Origin: Phycicoccus jejuensis
Lineage (GTDB): Bacteria; Actinomycetota; Actinomycetes; Actinomycetales; Dermatophilaceae
Direction: 5' to 3'
NCBI RefSeq assembly: GCF_000720925.1
Contig: NZ_JOEE01000006.1
Span: 186,001-250,000, forward strand
DNA: 64,000 bases
Positions 7,524-18,132 of this stretch are shown piece after piece. How positions within the stretch are numbered: the stretch's first letter is position 1; each line of letters starts with the position of its first letter. The notes beneath the pieces were generated by a model, which was not told where the DNA came from, ran no database searches, and worked only from the letters and a program-made list of their open reading frames with translations. The translations under genes were made by a program, and so were the position numbers.

Positions 7524-8827
7524 GCCCCACCTTCACCTCGCTCGAGATCCGCAACTACCGGCTGTGGTTCCTCGGCGGCTTCGTCTCCAACGTCGGCACC
7601 TGGGTCGGGCGCGTGGGCCAGGACTGGCTCGTCCTCACCGTTCTGACCGCCGGCTCCGCGACGGCGCTCGGCATCGTCACCGGCCTGCAGTTCCTCCCGT
7701 TCCTCCTCCTCGCGCCGTGGACCGGGCTCATCGCCGACCGCTTCTCGCGGCGCAGGATCCTCCTCGTGACCCAGAGCATGCTCGCGCTGACGAGCCTGGT
7801 GCTCGGGGTGCTCGCCGTGACGGGCGCCGCGCAGCTGTGGCACGTCTACGCGATCGCCCTCGTGCAGGGCGTGACGACGGCCATCGACAACCCGGCGCGG
7901 CAGGTCATCGTCTCCGAGATGGTGCCGCCCGAGAAGCTGTCGAACGCGGTCGCGCTCAACTCGGCGTCGTTCAACGCGGGCCGGCTCATCGGGCCGGGGG
8001 CCGCGGGCCTCATCATCGCGTGGTGGGGCACCGGCGAGGCGCTCCTGCTCAACACCCTGACCTTCGTCTTCGTGCTCGCCGCGCTGGCGATGCTCAACGT
8101 CTCGCAGCTGCGCTCGCCGCGCCGGGCCAAGGGTCGCGGCGGCATCCGCGAGGGCTTCGCCTACGTCAAGCAGCGGCGCGACATCCAGCTCGTCATGCTG
8201 CTCGTCTTCGTGCTCGGGACGTTCGGGATGAACTTCCAGATCACGATGGCGCTCATGGCCACGAAGGTCTTCGACAAGGGCGCCGGCGAGTTCGGGCTGC
8301 TCGGGTCGATCATGGCCGTCGGGTCGCTGACCGCCGCGCTGCTCTCGGCCCGGCGCAAGGAGCCGCGCCTGCGGGTGCTGCTCCTCGCGCTCGTCGGGTT
8401 CACCCTGTCGGCCACCGCGGCCGCCTCGGCGCCCTCGTACTGGTTGTTCGCGCTGGCGCTCGTGCCGGTCGGCCTCACTGCCCTCACGGCGATGACGACG
8501 GCCAACGCGATGGTCCAGACCCGCGTCGCCCCGGAGATGCGCGGCCGGGTCATGGCCCTCTACATGGCGATCTTCATGGGCGGCACGCCGGCCGGCGCCC
8601 CGCTCATCGGGTGGATCTCGGAGCAGTTCGGGCCGCGCTGGACCATCGGCATCGGGGCGGTCGCCGTCGGGCTGGCCCTGGTCGGTGTGTCGTTCTGGCT
8701 GGCCCGGGCGGAGAATGTCCGGGTGAGCTACGAGTCGCAGCGCCGCCCGCGCGTCAGCGTGACGACGGTGCCCAGCGCCGAGGACCGGGACGACAGCCGC
8801 GTGCCCGTGCCGGAGCCGGCCCGGTGA
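7520..8827 (+). CDS. MFS exporter, EntS/MFS_3 type
   Basis: 435-residue major facilitator transporter that starts within the MarR stop codon. Twelve hydrophobic helices; motif A appears as GLIADRFSRRRIL near residue 74, and the N-terminal LEIRNYRLWFLGGFVSNVGTW is typical of the MFS_3/EntS group that exports siderophores or drugs. QVIVSEMVPPEKLSNAVALN near 134 is also characteristic. The C-terminal 40 residues are polar and variable. The MarR context suggests drug or small-molecule efflux; the substrate is unknown. Confidence 0.88.
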   Translation: MSPTFTSLEIRNYRLWFLGGFVSNVGTWVGRVGQDWLVLTVLTAGSATALGIVTGLQFLPFLLLAPWTGLIADRFSRRRILLVTQSMLALTSLVLGVLAVTGAAQLWHVYAIALVQGVTTAIDNPARQVIVSEMVPPEKLSNAVALNSASFNAGRLIGPGAAGLIIAWWGTGEALLLNTLTFVFVLAALAMLNVSQLRSPRRAKGRGGIREGFAYVKQRRDIQLVMLLVFVLGTFGMNFQITMALMATKVFDKGAGEFGLLGSIMAVGSLTAALLSARRKEPRLRVLLLALVGFTLSATAAASAPSYWLFALALVPVGLTALTAMTTANAMVQTRVAPEMRGRVMALYMAIFMGGTPAGAPLIGWISEQFGPRWTIGIGAVAVGLALVGVSFWLARAENVRVSYESQRRPRVSVTTVPSAEDRDDSRVPVPEPAR

Positions 8828-8913
8828 CGCCGCTGTTCCGCCGCCGGATGACGCTCGGGGTGCTCGCGGTGCTCGTCGTCGTGGCGGTCGTCTACGCCGT
8901 CGCGGGTCGCTGA
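8824..8913 (+). CDS. 29-residue single-helix membrane peptide
   Basis: A tiny open frame starting at GTG 8824 inside the stop of the MFS gene (GTGA overlap). It encodes a basic N-terminus (TPLFRRRMT) and one hydrophobic helix (LGVLAVLVVVAVVYAVAG), ideal for an N-in membrane peptide. The overlap implies translational coupling to the MarR-MFS operon. Third codon positions are nearly all G or C. It may be an accessory of the pump or an unconserved frame; comparison with relatives would decide. Confidence 0.5.
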   Translation: MTPLFRRRMTLGVLAVLVVVAVVYAVAGR

Positions 8914-8922
8914 CCGACCCGC
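8902..8922. terminator. Hairpin between converging genes
   Basis: Perfect 8-base arms GCGGGTCG/CGACCCGC with a 5-base loop, overlapping the end of the small peptide gene and lying 4 bases before the stop of the convergent acyltransferase gene. It could serve both directions. Confidence 0.5.
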
Positions 8923-8925
8923 CGC

Positions 8926-10998
8926 TCAGCCGAGGGCGCGGTCGAGGGCCGCGGCGACCTCCGGCCGCAGGGTGCGGGCGAACGCCGTCGTCATGTGCCC
9001 GTGGTCGAAGTAGGCGATGAGGCCACCGACGACGACGTGGCAGCGCTCGGCGTCGCAGAACCGGTCCGTCGGGTCGAGGAGCGTGACGTCCTGGGAGGTG
9101 TCCCGCCCGGCAGAGACGGCGAGCGGGTCGGGCTCCAGCGCCTCCGCCCGGGGGTTGGCGCAGGCGGCGGGGTCGCCCTCGCGCTGCGCCACGCAGTCCG
9201 GGCCGTTGTCGACCGCCGACGGGACGTCGCGCACCACGACGACCCGGACGCCGGCGTCGGTGAGCCGCGCCAGGGTGCGGGCGTAGGCCGCCTCGAGCAC
9301 CGGCTGGCGCCGGTCCTCGGGGACGTCGCGCGGCGGGCGGAAGGTGCGGTTGCTCAGGACGACGACGTCGTAGCCGCCGCGCGCGACGGCGTCGAGCGCC
9401 CAGTCGGTCCACTGCCGGCAGGTCGTGGTCAGCCGGTCGGTGCCCGGGCCGAAGTCGAGCGGGACGTCGACCGGGTAGCACTCGGAGACGAGGTAGGTGT
9501 CCAGCCGGCCACCGCGAGCGAGGACCTCGGGGGACAGGGCGGGCTCCCAGTGCCCGGCGTGGCTGTTGCCCAGGAGGGCCACGCGCAGGTCGGCGGCCTC
9601 CGGCCCGTACGAGCAGACCCGGTGCCGCGTGTACGGCCGGTTGGACCAGCAGTCGTCGGCGTACAGGCGTGAGCGGTCGGCCGCGGCGGAGGCGGGGGAG
9701 CTAAGCAGCCGGTCGCCCTCGACCGGCGTGCACCCCTGGCGCAGGGCGGCGGCCCCCACGCAGTCGTCCCCGATGGCCCCGGCCAGCGAGCGGGCCTCGG
9801 CGGCGCGCGCCTCGTCGGCCCGGACCACGACACCCACCCCCACGCCGGCGAAGAGGACGGCGCTCGCCGCGGCGAGCGCGAAGCTGAGGCGCAGGCTGCC
9901 GACGAGGCGTGGTGAGCGGCGGGCGGGGTCCTCGACGAACCGCTTGGTGAGAGCGGCGAGGAGCACGACCGCGGTGACGGCGAACAGCTTCTCGACCCAG
10001 CTCAGCTCCCGGCCGAGGGCGTACGGGGCGATGACGACGACCGGCCAGTGCCAGAGGTAGACCGAGTAGGAGAGGTCGCCGAGGACCTGCGCCGGTCGCC
10101 GCGAGAGCAGCAGGCGGGGGGAGCCCGGCACGTCGTCGCCCGCGGCGGCGATGACGAGCACGGCGCCCACGGTCGGCAGCAGGGCCGCGTACCCCGGGAA
10201 GTCGGTGGCCCCGCTGAACAGGACGGTGGCGGCGGCCACCATCGCCAGGCCCAGCCAGCCGGCGACGGCCCGGGGCAGCGCGGCGCGCACACGCCACCCG
10301 CGGTGGGCCGCCACCGCGAGCAGCGAGCCCAGCCCGAGCTCCCAGATGCGGGTGTGCGTGACGAAGTACGCGCCCGCCGGGTCCGCGGAGGTGAGCACGA
10401 CCGAGGCGACGAACGAGGCGGCGGTGACGACGAGGAGGCCGCTCGCCCGCCACAGCAGCGGGCGGCGGCGCCCGACGAGCCCGAGGACGGCGAGCAGGAC
10501 CGGCCACAGCACGTAGAACTGCTCCTCGACCGAGAGCGACCAGTAGTGCTGCACCGGGCTGGGCGCGTTCTCGGCCGCGAGGTAGTCGGTGGCCGAGCCG
10601 GCCAGCGCCCAGTTCTCGAGGGACAGCGCGGAGGCGCCGATCTCGCGGGCGACACCCGGCAGGAGGGAGGACGGCATCCACGCGAGGGAGGCGAGCAGCG
10701 TCGCGAGCAGCACCACGGACGCCGCGGGCAGCAGGCGCCGCACCCGTCTCGCCCAGAACACGGCGAGGTCCCTCGGCCCGGATGGCGGGCGGGTCAGCAG
10801 GTGCGAGGAGATGAGGAACCCGGAGATGACGAAGAAGACGTCGACCCCGACGTAGCCGCCGGTCAGGCCGCCCGGCCAGAAGTGGTAGACGAGCACGACG
10901 AGGACCGCGACGGCGCGCAGGCCCTGGATGTCGGACCGGACCGCGGTGGGTGGCGCGGGCGTCGCGGGCGGTGCCGACGCGGGGGCAGGGGTGGGCAT
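8926..10998 (-). CDS. Acyltransferase-3 with C-terminal SGNH domain (OafA-like)
   Basis: Membrane O-acyltransferase that probably acetylates a cell-surface glycan. 690 residues: N-terminal acyltransferase-3 domain with about 10-11 helices (DIQGLRAVAVLVVLVYHFWP; catalytic-type His; YVGVDVFFVISGFLI; WSLSVEEQFYVLWP) followed by an extracytoplasmic SGNH hydrolase-like domain with GNSHAGHWEP as block I and the Asp-His pair in DHGHMT at the end. Both active-site sets look intact. ATG 10998 begins a Pro/Ala-rich lead before the first motif. Gene is monocistronic between terminators. Confidence 0.88.
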   Translation of the reverse strand: MPTPAPASAPPATPAPPTAVRSDIQGLRAVAVLVVLVYHFWPGGLTGGYVGVDVFFVISGFLISSHLLTRPPSGPRDLAVFWARRVRRLLPAASVVLLATLLASLAWMPSSLLPGVAREIGASALSLENWALAGSATDYLAAENAPSPVQHYWSLSVEEQFYVLWPVLLAVLGLVGRRRPLLWRASGLLVVTAASFVASVVLTSADPAGAYFVTHTRIWELGLGSLLAVAAHRGWRVRAALPRAVAGWLGLAMVAAATVLFSGATDFPGYAALLPTVGAVLVIAAAGDDVPGSPRLLLSRRPAQVLGDLSYSVYLWHWPVVVIAPYALGRELSWVEKLFAVTAVVLLAALTKRFVEDPARRSPRLVGSLRLSFALAAASAVLFAGVGVGVVVRADEARAAEARSLAGAIGDDCVGAAALRQGCTPVEGDRLLSSPASAAADRSRLYADDCWSNRPYTRHRVCSYGPEAADLRVALLGNSHAGHWEPALSPEVLARGGRLDTYLVSECYPVDVPLDFGPGTDRLTTTCRQWTDWALDAVARGGYDVVVLSNRTFRPPRDVPEDRRQPVLEAAYARTLARLTDAGVRVVVVRDVPSAVDNGPDCVAQREGDPAACANPRAEALEPDPLAVSAGRDTSQDVTLLDPTDRFCDAERCHVVVGGLIAYFDHGHMTTAFARTLRPEVAAALDRALG

Positions 10999-11080
10999 GG
11001 CTGGTGGGTGCCTCGTGCACAGGGGTGGGGTGGTGGGGCGCCGACCATCGTAGGACCGTCGGGGCCCCGCCAGGACCGCG

Positions 11081-11158
11081 CGAGCCGCCCCGCCCGCCGG
11101 GGGTCGGCGGGCGGGGCGGCTCGGGGGTGCGTCGGGGCCGGCCCGTGGGCGGGCCGGC
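11081..11158 (-). terminator. Two hairpins after serC
   Basis: An 18-base perfect stem at 11081-11098/11106-11123 with a 7-base loop, and a second hairpin with 9-base arms GCCGGCCCG/CGGGCCGGC at 11137-11158. They separate serC from the acyltransferase gene and likely terminate serC transcription on the minus strand. Confidence 0.75.
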
Positions 11159-11166
11159 ACGAGGGG

Positions 11167-12402
<1,236 letters not shown>

Positions 12403-14406
12403 TCAGCGCACGGTGCCGCCGAGCCATCGGCTGCCGTACCCGGACGGGCCCCCGGAGGTGACCGACAGGGCGCCGCTCAGGCTGCGACCGGCGAGCAGGT
12501 AGCTGCCGTCGGGCCGCGAGACGATGTCGCCCGCGGAGGTCCAGCGCGAGGGTGTGGCGACGACGAGCGACCCGCGCTGCACGACGACGGCCCCGTCGGC
12601 GGCGACCCCGACGGCCAGCCGTGGTCGCCCCGGCCACACGTCGCCGAGCGCGCGGTCGGACCAGCCCGAGAGCCCGTCGGACCGGAAGGCCCAGGTCCCG
12701 AGGGTGGCGGTCGGCGAGAACTCGCGCTCGGTGCTCGCGCCGGACAGGCTGCGCCCGGTGACGGTGACGACCCCACGGGCGGGGTCGGCGGCCGCGGACA
12801 GCCCCGAGGTGAACGTCCCGCCGACGTACGTCCAGGCTCCCCAGCGGGCGCCGTCGAAGTGCCGGCGGTTGAGGTGCCCCGCGGGGGAGAGCGCGAAGAC
12901 GTCGAGCGTGCCGTCGCCGAGGGAGGTGACGTGCTGGGTGATGACCGAGCCGCCGAGGTCGGTCGAGCCCAGCCGCCGGCCCCCCGAGAACCAGGAGTGC
13001 ACGACGCCCCCGGACGCGGAACGGGTCACGAGGTCGACGCGCCCGGCCCGCGAGGAGGCGGCCGAGGGCGCATCCGTCGTCGTGACGCCGGTGGCGGCGG
13101 CCGCCGCCCACGACGCGCCGTCGTCGGTGCTGCGGCGCAGCAGCACGGCGTCCCCGGTGCTGCGGTAGAAGAGGTCGACCTCGGAGCCGGTCCGGGCCAG
13201 CGCCACGCCGGTGGGCGAGACGAGCCTCCCCCCGGCGACGGCGGGCGGCTTCGCGGTCGGGGCGACCCGGACGATCCGGTCGTCGGTGCCGTTGGACGTC
13301 GTGAACCACAGGGCGCCGTCGGGTCCCTCGACCATCGCCCGGATGCGCCCGAAGCCCTGCGCCTGGGGCAGCGGGACGACCTGGACGACGCGGCTCGCCG
13401 ACGGCGTCGGGTCCATCCGCATGAGCGAGATGCCCTGGCCCTTGAGCAGCGCGACGGCGAGGCTGCCGCGCCAGGCGCCCCAGGCCGGCGAGGAGAGGAA
13501 GGTCGCCCCGCTCGTCGCGACGGTCGGGGACCCCGAGGACCACATCGCCCGGCGGGCCGACGGGAACTTCGTGAGGTCGGTCATCGGGCGGGACTCGTCG
13601 TACCCGGGCACCGGGTCCCAGCCGTAGTTGGCCCCCTTGACGAGGAGGTTCACCTCGTCGTCGCGGCTCGTGCCGTGCTCGACGGACCACATCTCGCTCG
13701 TGCCGGGGCGCAGCGCCAGGCCCTGGACGTTGCGGTGGCCGGAGGTCCAGACGTAGCGGGCGTTGCCGCCGCGCGCGACGTACGGGTTGTCCGCGGGGAT
13801 GCTGCCGTCGGCGTTCACGCGCAGGACCTTGCCGCCGAGCGAGGAGAGGTTCTGCGGGTTGGTACCGACCGCCGCGTCACCGGTGCCGACGTAGAGCTTC
13901 CCGTCGGCGCCGAAGCGCAGCCGGCACCCGGAGTGGCGCCCGCTCGAGAGGGGCAGACCGGTGACGACCGGGGCGCCGTCGGAGGTGGCCGCCGTGTCGC
14001 TCGTGAGGCGCCAGCGCAGGACGCGCACGTCGAGCGGCCGGCCGGCCCCGTCGCGGACCGCCTGGCAGGTGTAGAAGCGGCGGTTGGTCGCGGCCGCGGG
14101 GTCGGCGACCATCCCGAGCAGGCCGCCCTCGCTCTCGGCGAAGATCGACGGGAACCCGCTGAGGCGCACCTGCCGCGGCGCCGCCGACCCGCGCCTGCTC
14201 CACACGGTGCCCGCCCGCTGGTCGAAGAGCATGAGGTCGCCGACCCACGTGAGGTCCCACGGGATGCTCAGGCCGCGGACGACGGTCGTCACCTGCACCG
14301 AGGGGGCGGCGACCGCGGTGGGTGCGGGCGCCGCCACCGTCAGCGCAGCGGCGCCCAGGAGGGCGGCGACGAGGGCCAGCGGGGACGCGGTGCGGGGACG
14401 GGGCAC
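12403..14406 (-). CDS. Secreted PQQ-dependent sugar dehydrogenase-like protein
   Basis: 667-residue exported protein: signal peptide (LALVAALLGAAALTVAAPAP), then a six-bladed glucose/sorbosone dehydrogenase beta-propeller (LSIPWDLTWVGD; FAESEGGLLGMVADP; SGRHSGCRLRFGADGKLYVGTGD; WTSGHRNVQGLALRPG; VEHGTSRDDEVNLL; GANYGWDPVPGYDE), ending near residue 390. The R-H and R-D-D-E motifs are those that bind PQQ and calcium in the family. The last 270 residues form a second sialidase/PLL-lectin-like propeller (RRSTDDGASW; repeated W-x-Y/G blades), perhaps for carbohydrate binding. GTG start has GGAGG 6 bases upstream. Confidence 0.85.
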   Translation of the reverse strand: MPRPRTASPLALVAALLGAAALTVAAPAPTAVAAPSVQVTTVVRGLSIPWDLTWVGDLMLFDQRAGTVWSRRGSAAPRQVRLSGFPSIFAESEGGLLGMVADPAAATNRRFYTCQAVRDGAGRPLDVRVLRWRLTSDTAATSDGAPVVTGLPLSSGRHSGCRLRFGADGKLYVGTGDAAVGTNPQNLSSLGGKVLRVNADGSIPADNPYVARGGNARYVWTSGHRNVQGLALRPGTSEMWSVEHGTSRDDEVNLLVKGANYGWDPVPGYDESRPMTDLTKFPSARRAMWSSGSPTVATSGATFLSSPAWGAWRGSLAVALLKGQGISLMRMDPTPSASRVVQVVPLPQAQGFGRIRAMVEGPDGALWFTTSNGTDDRIVRVAPTAKPPAVAGGRLVSPTGVALARTGSEVDLFYRSTGDAVLLRRSTDDGASWAAAAATGVTTTDAPSAASSRAGRVDLVTRSASGGVVHSWFSGGRRLGSTDLGGSVITQHVTSLGDGTLDVFALSPAGHLNRRHFDGARWGAWTYVGGTFTSGLSAAADPARGVVTVTGRSLSGASTEREFSPTATLGTWAFRSDGLSGWSDRALGDVWPGRPRLAVGVAADGAVVVQRGSLVVATPSRWTSAGDIVSRPDGSYLLAGRSLSGALSVTSGGPSGYGSRWLGGTVR

Positions 14407-14499
14407 GGGACCTCCCGGGGCCGTGGCCGGCGCACGTGGCCGACCTGCCCGGCGAGCGTACGTCCGCGTGCCCCGGCCCGCGAGCGGGAGCGCTCCGCC

Positions 14500-15615
14500 T
14501 CAGTCCTTGGCGCGGTAGCCCGCGACCTCCGAGAGGGGACGCTCGCCCGGGCCGACGTAGCGCGAGCTCGGGCGGATGAGGCGGCCGGTGCGCTTCTGCT
14601 CGAGGATGTGCGCCGACCAGCCGGCGGTGCGGGCGGCGACGAACAGCGGCGTCATCATGTCGCCCGGGACCTCGGCGAAGTCGAGGAGGACCGCGGCCCA
14701 GAAGTCGACGTTGGTCTCCATCCGGCGCTCGGGGTAGCGCTCGGCGAGCTCGGCGATGGCCGCCTTCTCGAGCTCGAGCGCGACCTCGTAGCGCGGGGCG
14801 CCGAGCCGCTTGCAGGTGTCGCGGAGCACGGCGGCGCGCGGGTCGTAGGCCCGGTAGACGCGGTGCCCGAAGCCCATGAGGCGCTCCTTGCGGTCGAAGA
14901 CGCCCTTGACGTACTTGACCGCGTCGCCCGTCTGCTCGACGCCCTCGATCATGTGCTGCGCGCGGCTCGGGGCCCCGCCGTGCAGCGGCCCGGAGAGGGC
15001 GCCGATCGCGCCGGAGAGGCAGGCGGCGACGTCGGCGCCGGTCGAGGCGATGACGCGCGCGGTGAAGGTCGAGGCGTTGACGCCGTGCTCGGCCGCGGAG
15101 ATGAAGTAGGCGTCGATGGCCTCGACGTGCTTCGGGTCCGGCTCGCCGCGCCAGCGGATCATGAACCGCTCGGGGATGGTTCGGCCCTTGTCGACCTCGG
15201 ACTGCGGGACCATCGGGCGGCCCTGGCCGTGGGCGGACTGGCCGATGAACGAGATCGCCATGACCGAGGCGCGGGCGAGGTCGTCGCGGGCCTGCGCGTC
15301 GTCGATGTCGAGGAGCGGCTCGAACCCCCAGACGGTGGCCAGCTGGGCGATGGCCGACTGGACGTCGACCCGGATGTCGCCGGTGTGCACCGGCAGCGGG
15401 AAGGGCTCGGCGGGCGGCAGGCCCGGGTCCATCTCGCCGTCGACGAGCAGCCCCCACACCTGTCCGAAGGACACGGTGCCGACGAGGTCGTTGATGTCGA
15501 CCCCGCGGTAGCGCAGCGCCCCGCCCTCCTTGTCGGGCTCGGCGATCTCGCTCTCGAAGGCGATGACGCCCTCGAGTCCGGGATAGAAGTTCGGGTCGTC
15601 CGTGGTGCTGGGCAT
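14500..15615 (-). CDS. Citrate synthase (second type, CitA-like)
   Basis: Condenses oxaloacetate and acetyl-CoA. 371 residues, the shorter actinobacterial class often called citrate synthase 2. Catalytic regions are present: AAEHGVNASTFTARV with the first His, SGPLHGGAPSRAQHMI with the second, GFGHRVYRAYDPRA, and VDFWAAVLLDFAEVP with the catalytic Asp. ATG 15615 is preceded by GGGGATTCG; upstream in-frame codons to 15663 look non-coding. No other TCA gene lies beside it. Confidence 0.9.
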   Translation of the reverse strand: MPSTTDDPNFYPGLEGVIAFESEIAEPDKEGGALRYRGVDINDLVGTVSFGQVWGLLVDGEMDPGLPPAEPFPLPVHTGDIRVDVQSAIAQLATVWGFEPLLDIDDAQARDDLARASVMAISFIGQSAHGQGRPMVPQSEVDKGRTIPERFMIRWRGEPDPKHVEAIDAYFISAAEHGVNASTFTARVIASTGADVAACLSGAIGALSGPLHGGAPSRAQHMIEGVEQTGDAVKYVKGVFDRKERLMGFGHRVYRAYDPRAAVLRDTCKRLGAPRYEVALELEKAAIAELAERYPERRMETNVDFWAAVLLDFAEVPGDMMTPLFVAARTAGWSAHILEQKRTGRLIRPSSRYVGPGERPLSEVAGYRAKD

Positions 15616-15756
15616 CGAATCCCCGTTCGCTCGTCGTCCTTGTCGGGCTGGCCCATTGTGCACGGCGGGGTGCCCGGGCCGGACCCGGTGGACCGGTCGG
15701 TGGGACGGTGTCGTCGGCGGCCGGTCGTGCGGCCCGCCGAACGGCCCGCCGAGCGG

Positions 15757-16701
15757 TCAGCCGGCGCGGGGGTCGCGCACCGCCATGTCGGGGGAGCCGG
15801 CGTCGCGGATCTCGAAGAGCTCCGAGGCCTCGATGAGCTTGCTCAGCTTCGCGTAGCCGTAGTTGCGCGAGTCGAACGAGGACTGGTTGGAGATGCGCTG
15901 GCCGACCGTGCCGATCTTCGCCCAGCCCGAGTCGTCGGCCGCGCTCTCCACGGCCCGGCGCAGCAGCGCGACGAGCCGGTTGTCGCCGCGCAGCTGGGCG
16001 CGGGTCGCGCGCTCGGGGGGCGGGTTGCCGTTCTTCGCGCTGGCGCGGGTGGTCCTGGCCGGGGCCTTGGCCGCCTTCGTGGCCTTCGCGGTGGTCCGGC
16101 GCGGGGCGTCCGCGTCCGCGTCGTCGTCCGCGACGGTGGCCACGGTCGCCGTGCCGGCCGTCGTGGCCTTCTTCGTCGCCCGGCGGGGGCTGCGGGTGCT
16201 CGCCGCCTCTGTGGCCGCCTCGTCCGTGGTGTCCGCGGCGTCGGTCGCGTCCGCCTGGCCGCTCGGGGCCGAGAGCCGGTCGAGGACGAGGAAGCGGGTG
16301 CAGGCGCTCTGGAACGGCGCCGGCGTCTTGGAGTCCCCGAACCCGTAGACCGCGACGCCGTGCTCGCGCAGGTGCATGACGAGCGGGGTGAAGTCGGAAT
16401 CCGACGAGACGATGGCGAAGGCGTCCGGCCGCTGCGTGTGGAGGATCTCGACCGCGTCGACCGCGAGGGCCATGTCGCTGGCGTTCTTGCCCTTGGAGGG
16501 GTCGAACTGCTGCATCGGCCGGATCGCGTTCTCGTGGAGGATCTCCTGCCAGCCCTTGAGCTCGGACTTGGTCCAGTTGCCGTAGGCGCGGCGGATGGTC
16601 GTCTCGCCGAGGCCGGCCAGCTCGTTGAGGATGACGTCGAGCCGGCGGGCGCGGGCGTTGTCGGCGTCGATGAGCAGCGCGATGCGCGCGTCGTCCGTCA
16701 T
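15757..16701 (-). CDS. NYN (PIN-like) RNase-type protein with OST-HTH end
   Basis: 314 residues. N-terminal NYN domain of the LabA/limkain group: IALLIDADNAR near residue 7, KNASDMALAVDAVEIL near 77 and IVSSDSDFTPLVMHLRE near 99 carry the metal-binding aspartates of a PIN-like ribonuclease. A 90-residue Ala/Thr/Lys-rich linker follows, then a C-terminal OST-HTH/LOTUS-like domain (LVALLRRAVESAADDSGWAKIGTVGQRI; NYGYAKLSKLIEAS). This pairing suggests an RNA-directed enzyme. ATG 16701 has a TAGCCT hexamer 7 bases upstream, pointing to a leaderless message. Confidence 0.88.
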   Translation of the reverse strand: MTDDARIALLIDADNARARRLDVILNELAGLGETTIRRAYGNWTKSELKGWQEILHENAIRPMQQFDPSKGKNASDMALAVDAVEILHTQRPDAFAIVSSDSDFTPLVMHLREHGVAVYGFGDSKTPAPFQSACTRFLVLDRLSAPSGQADATDAADTTDEAATEAASTRSPRRATKKATTAGTATVATVADDDADADAPRRTTAKATKAAKAPARTTRASAKNGNPPPERATRAQLRGDNRLVALLRRAVESAADDSGWAKIGTVGQRISNQSSFDSRNYGYAKLSKLIEASELFEIRDAGSPDMAVRDPRAG

Positions 16702-16708
16702 GGTCGCG

Positions 16709-16714
16709 AGGCTA
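16709..16714 (-). promoter_or_regulatory. Candidate -10, leaderless NYN gene
   Basis: Minus-strand TAGCCT with 7 bases to ATG 16701; no Shine-Dalgarno in between. Confidence 0.5.
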
Positions 16715-16767
16715 CGCGGGCGCACCGCGCGGCGGGGCCGGTCCGTCCCGTGGGGGATGATGCGCCG

Positions 16768-18054
16768 GTGCTGCGCTCCCTCCTCCCGGACCTCACCCCC
16801 TTCCGGGAGAACCGGGACTACCGGCGGCTGTGGACCGGGTTCACGCTGTCGAACGTCGGCTCGCAGATGGCGGTCGTCGCGGTCGGGCTGCAGGTCTACG
16901 ACCTCACGGGCTCGACGGCGTCGGTGGGCCTCGTCGGGCTCTTCGCGCTCGTCCCGCTCGTCGTCATGGGCCTCTACGGCGGCGCGCTCGCCGACCACCA
17001 CGACCGCCGGCTCGTCGGTCTCGTCGCGACGCTGGTCGCCAGCGCGACGAGCCTCGTCGCGGCCGCCCAGGCGTGGGCCGGCAACACGTCGGTCTGGCTG
17101 CTCTACGGCATGGTCGCGGTCTGGAACGGCGCCTTCGCCGTCTCGTCGCCGGCACGCACGAGCATCTACCCGCGCATCCTCGAGCCGGCGCAGCTGCCGG
17201 CCGCCAACGCGCTGTCGGTCTTCGCGATGAACACGGCGATGACGGCCGGGCCGCTGCTCGCCGGCGTGCTCGTGGACCGGGGCGGCTACCGGCTGGCCTA
17301 CACCGCGGACGCCGTGCTCACCCTCGCCGCGGTGACGAGCCTCTGGCGGCTGCACCCGATCCCGCCCGACCGCTCCGACGCCGGGGACGACGGGCGGCGG
17401 CGGGTGGGGCTGCGCTCGGTGCTCGACGGGTTCGGGTTCCTGCGCACGGCCCCCAACGTGCGGATGACCTTCGTCGCCGACATCGCGGCGATGCTGCTCG
17501 CGCAGCCACGCGTGCTGTTCCCGGCGGCCGGGGCGGTGATCCTCGGGGGCGGCGCCACGACGGTCGGGGCGCTCTACGCGGCGGCCGCCGTCGGCGGCAT
17601 CCTCGCGATGACGCTCTCGGGCCGGCTCGGCGGCGTGCGCCGGCAGGGCCTGGCGATCATGGTGAGCGTCGCCGGCTGGGGCGTCGGCATCAGCGGGCTC
17701 GGGGTCGCGCTGCTCGCCGCCGACGGGCTCGTGTCGCGCGAGCACGCGCTGCTGCTGGCCCTCGCGGCGATGGCCGTCGCGGGCGCGGCCGACGCGGTGA
17801 GCGCCGTCTTCCGGACCACGATCCTCCAGTCCGCGGCGCCCGACCGGATGCGCGGGCGGCTGCAGGGCGTCTTCATCGTCGTCGTGGCCGGTGGCCCGCG
17901 GCTCGGCGAGCTCGCCGGGGGCGGGGTGGCCGAGCGCGTCGGCGAGGGGTGGACCGCCGTGGGCGGCGGGCTCGCGTGCGTCGCCGCCGTCGTGCTGCTG
18001 TCGGTGTGGCAGCCCGGGTTCCTGCGCTACGACGCGCGGCGGCCGACCCCCTGA
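16768..18054 (+). CDS. MFS transporter, EntS-like
   Basis: 428-residue major facilitator of the MFS_3/EntS group: N-terminal FRENRDYRRLWTGFTLSNVGSQM, motif-A loop GGALADHHDRRLV, and SSPARTSIYPRILEPAQLPAAN near residue 130. Twelve helices. GTG 16768 is the only reasonable start, with GGGGGA about 9-11 bases before; out-of-frame ATGs precede it. It diverges from the NYN gene after 66 bases. EntS relatives export enterobactin-type siderophores, but many are drug pumps, so the substrate stays open. Confidence 0.86.
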   Translation: MLRSLLPDLTPFRENRDYRRLWTGFTLSNVGSQMAVVAVGLQVYDLTGSTASVGLVGLFALVPLVVMGLYGGALADHHDRRLVGLVATLVASATSLVAAAQAWAGNTSVWLLYGMVAVWNGAFAVSSPARTSIYPRILEPAQLPAANALSVFAMNTAMTAGPLLAGVLVDRGGYRLAYTADAVLTLAAVTSLWRLHPIPPDRSDAGDDGRRRVGLRSVLDGFGFLRTAPNVRMTFVADIAAMLLAQPRVLFPAAGAVILGGGATTVGALYAAAAVGGILAMTLSGRLGGVRRQGLAIMVSVAGWGVGISGLGVALLAADGLVSREHALLLALAAMAVAGAADAVSAVFRTTILQSAAPDRMRGRLQGVFIVVVAGGPRLGELAGGGVAERVGEGWTAVGGGLACVAAVVLLSVWQPGFLRYDARRPTP

Positions 18055-18120
18055 GCCGCAGGCCTGTACGGCGGGGACGGCGGTCGTGCCCAAGGCCGTT
18101 CGGGCCGGGGTGGCCCGTCC

Positions 18121-18126
18121 TAGGGT
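18121..18126 (+). promoter_or_regulatory. Candidate -10, leaderless pdxH
   Basis: TAGGGT with 6 bases to ATG 18133 and no ribosome-binding site. Confidence 0.5.
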
Positions 18127-18132
18127 GGCGGG

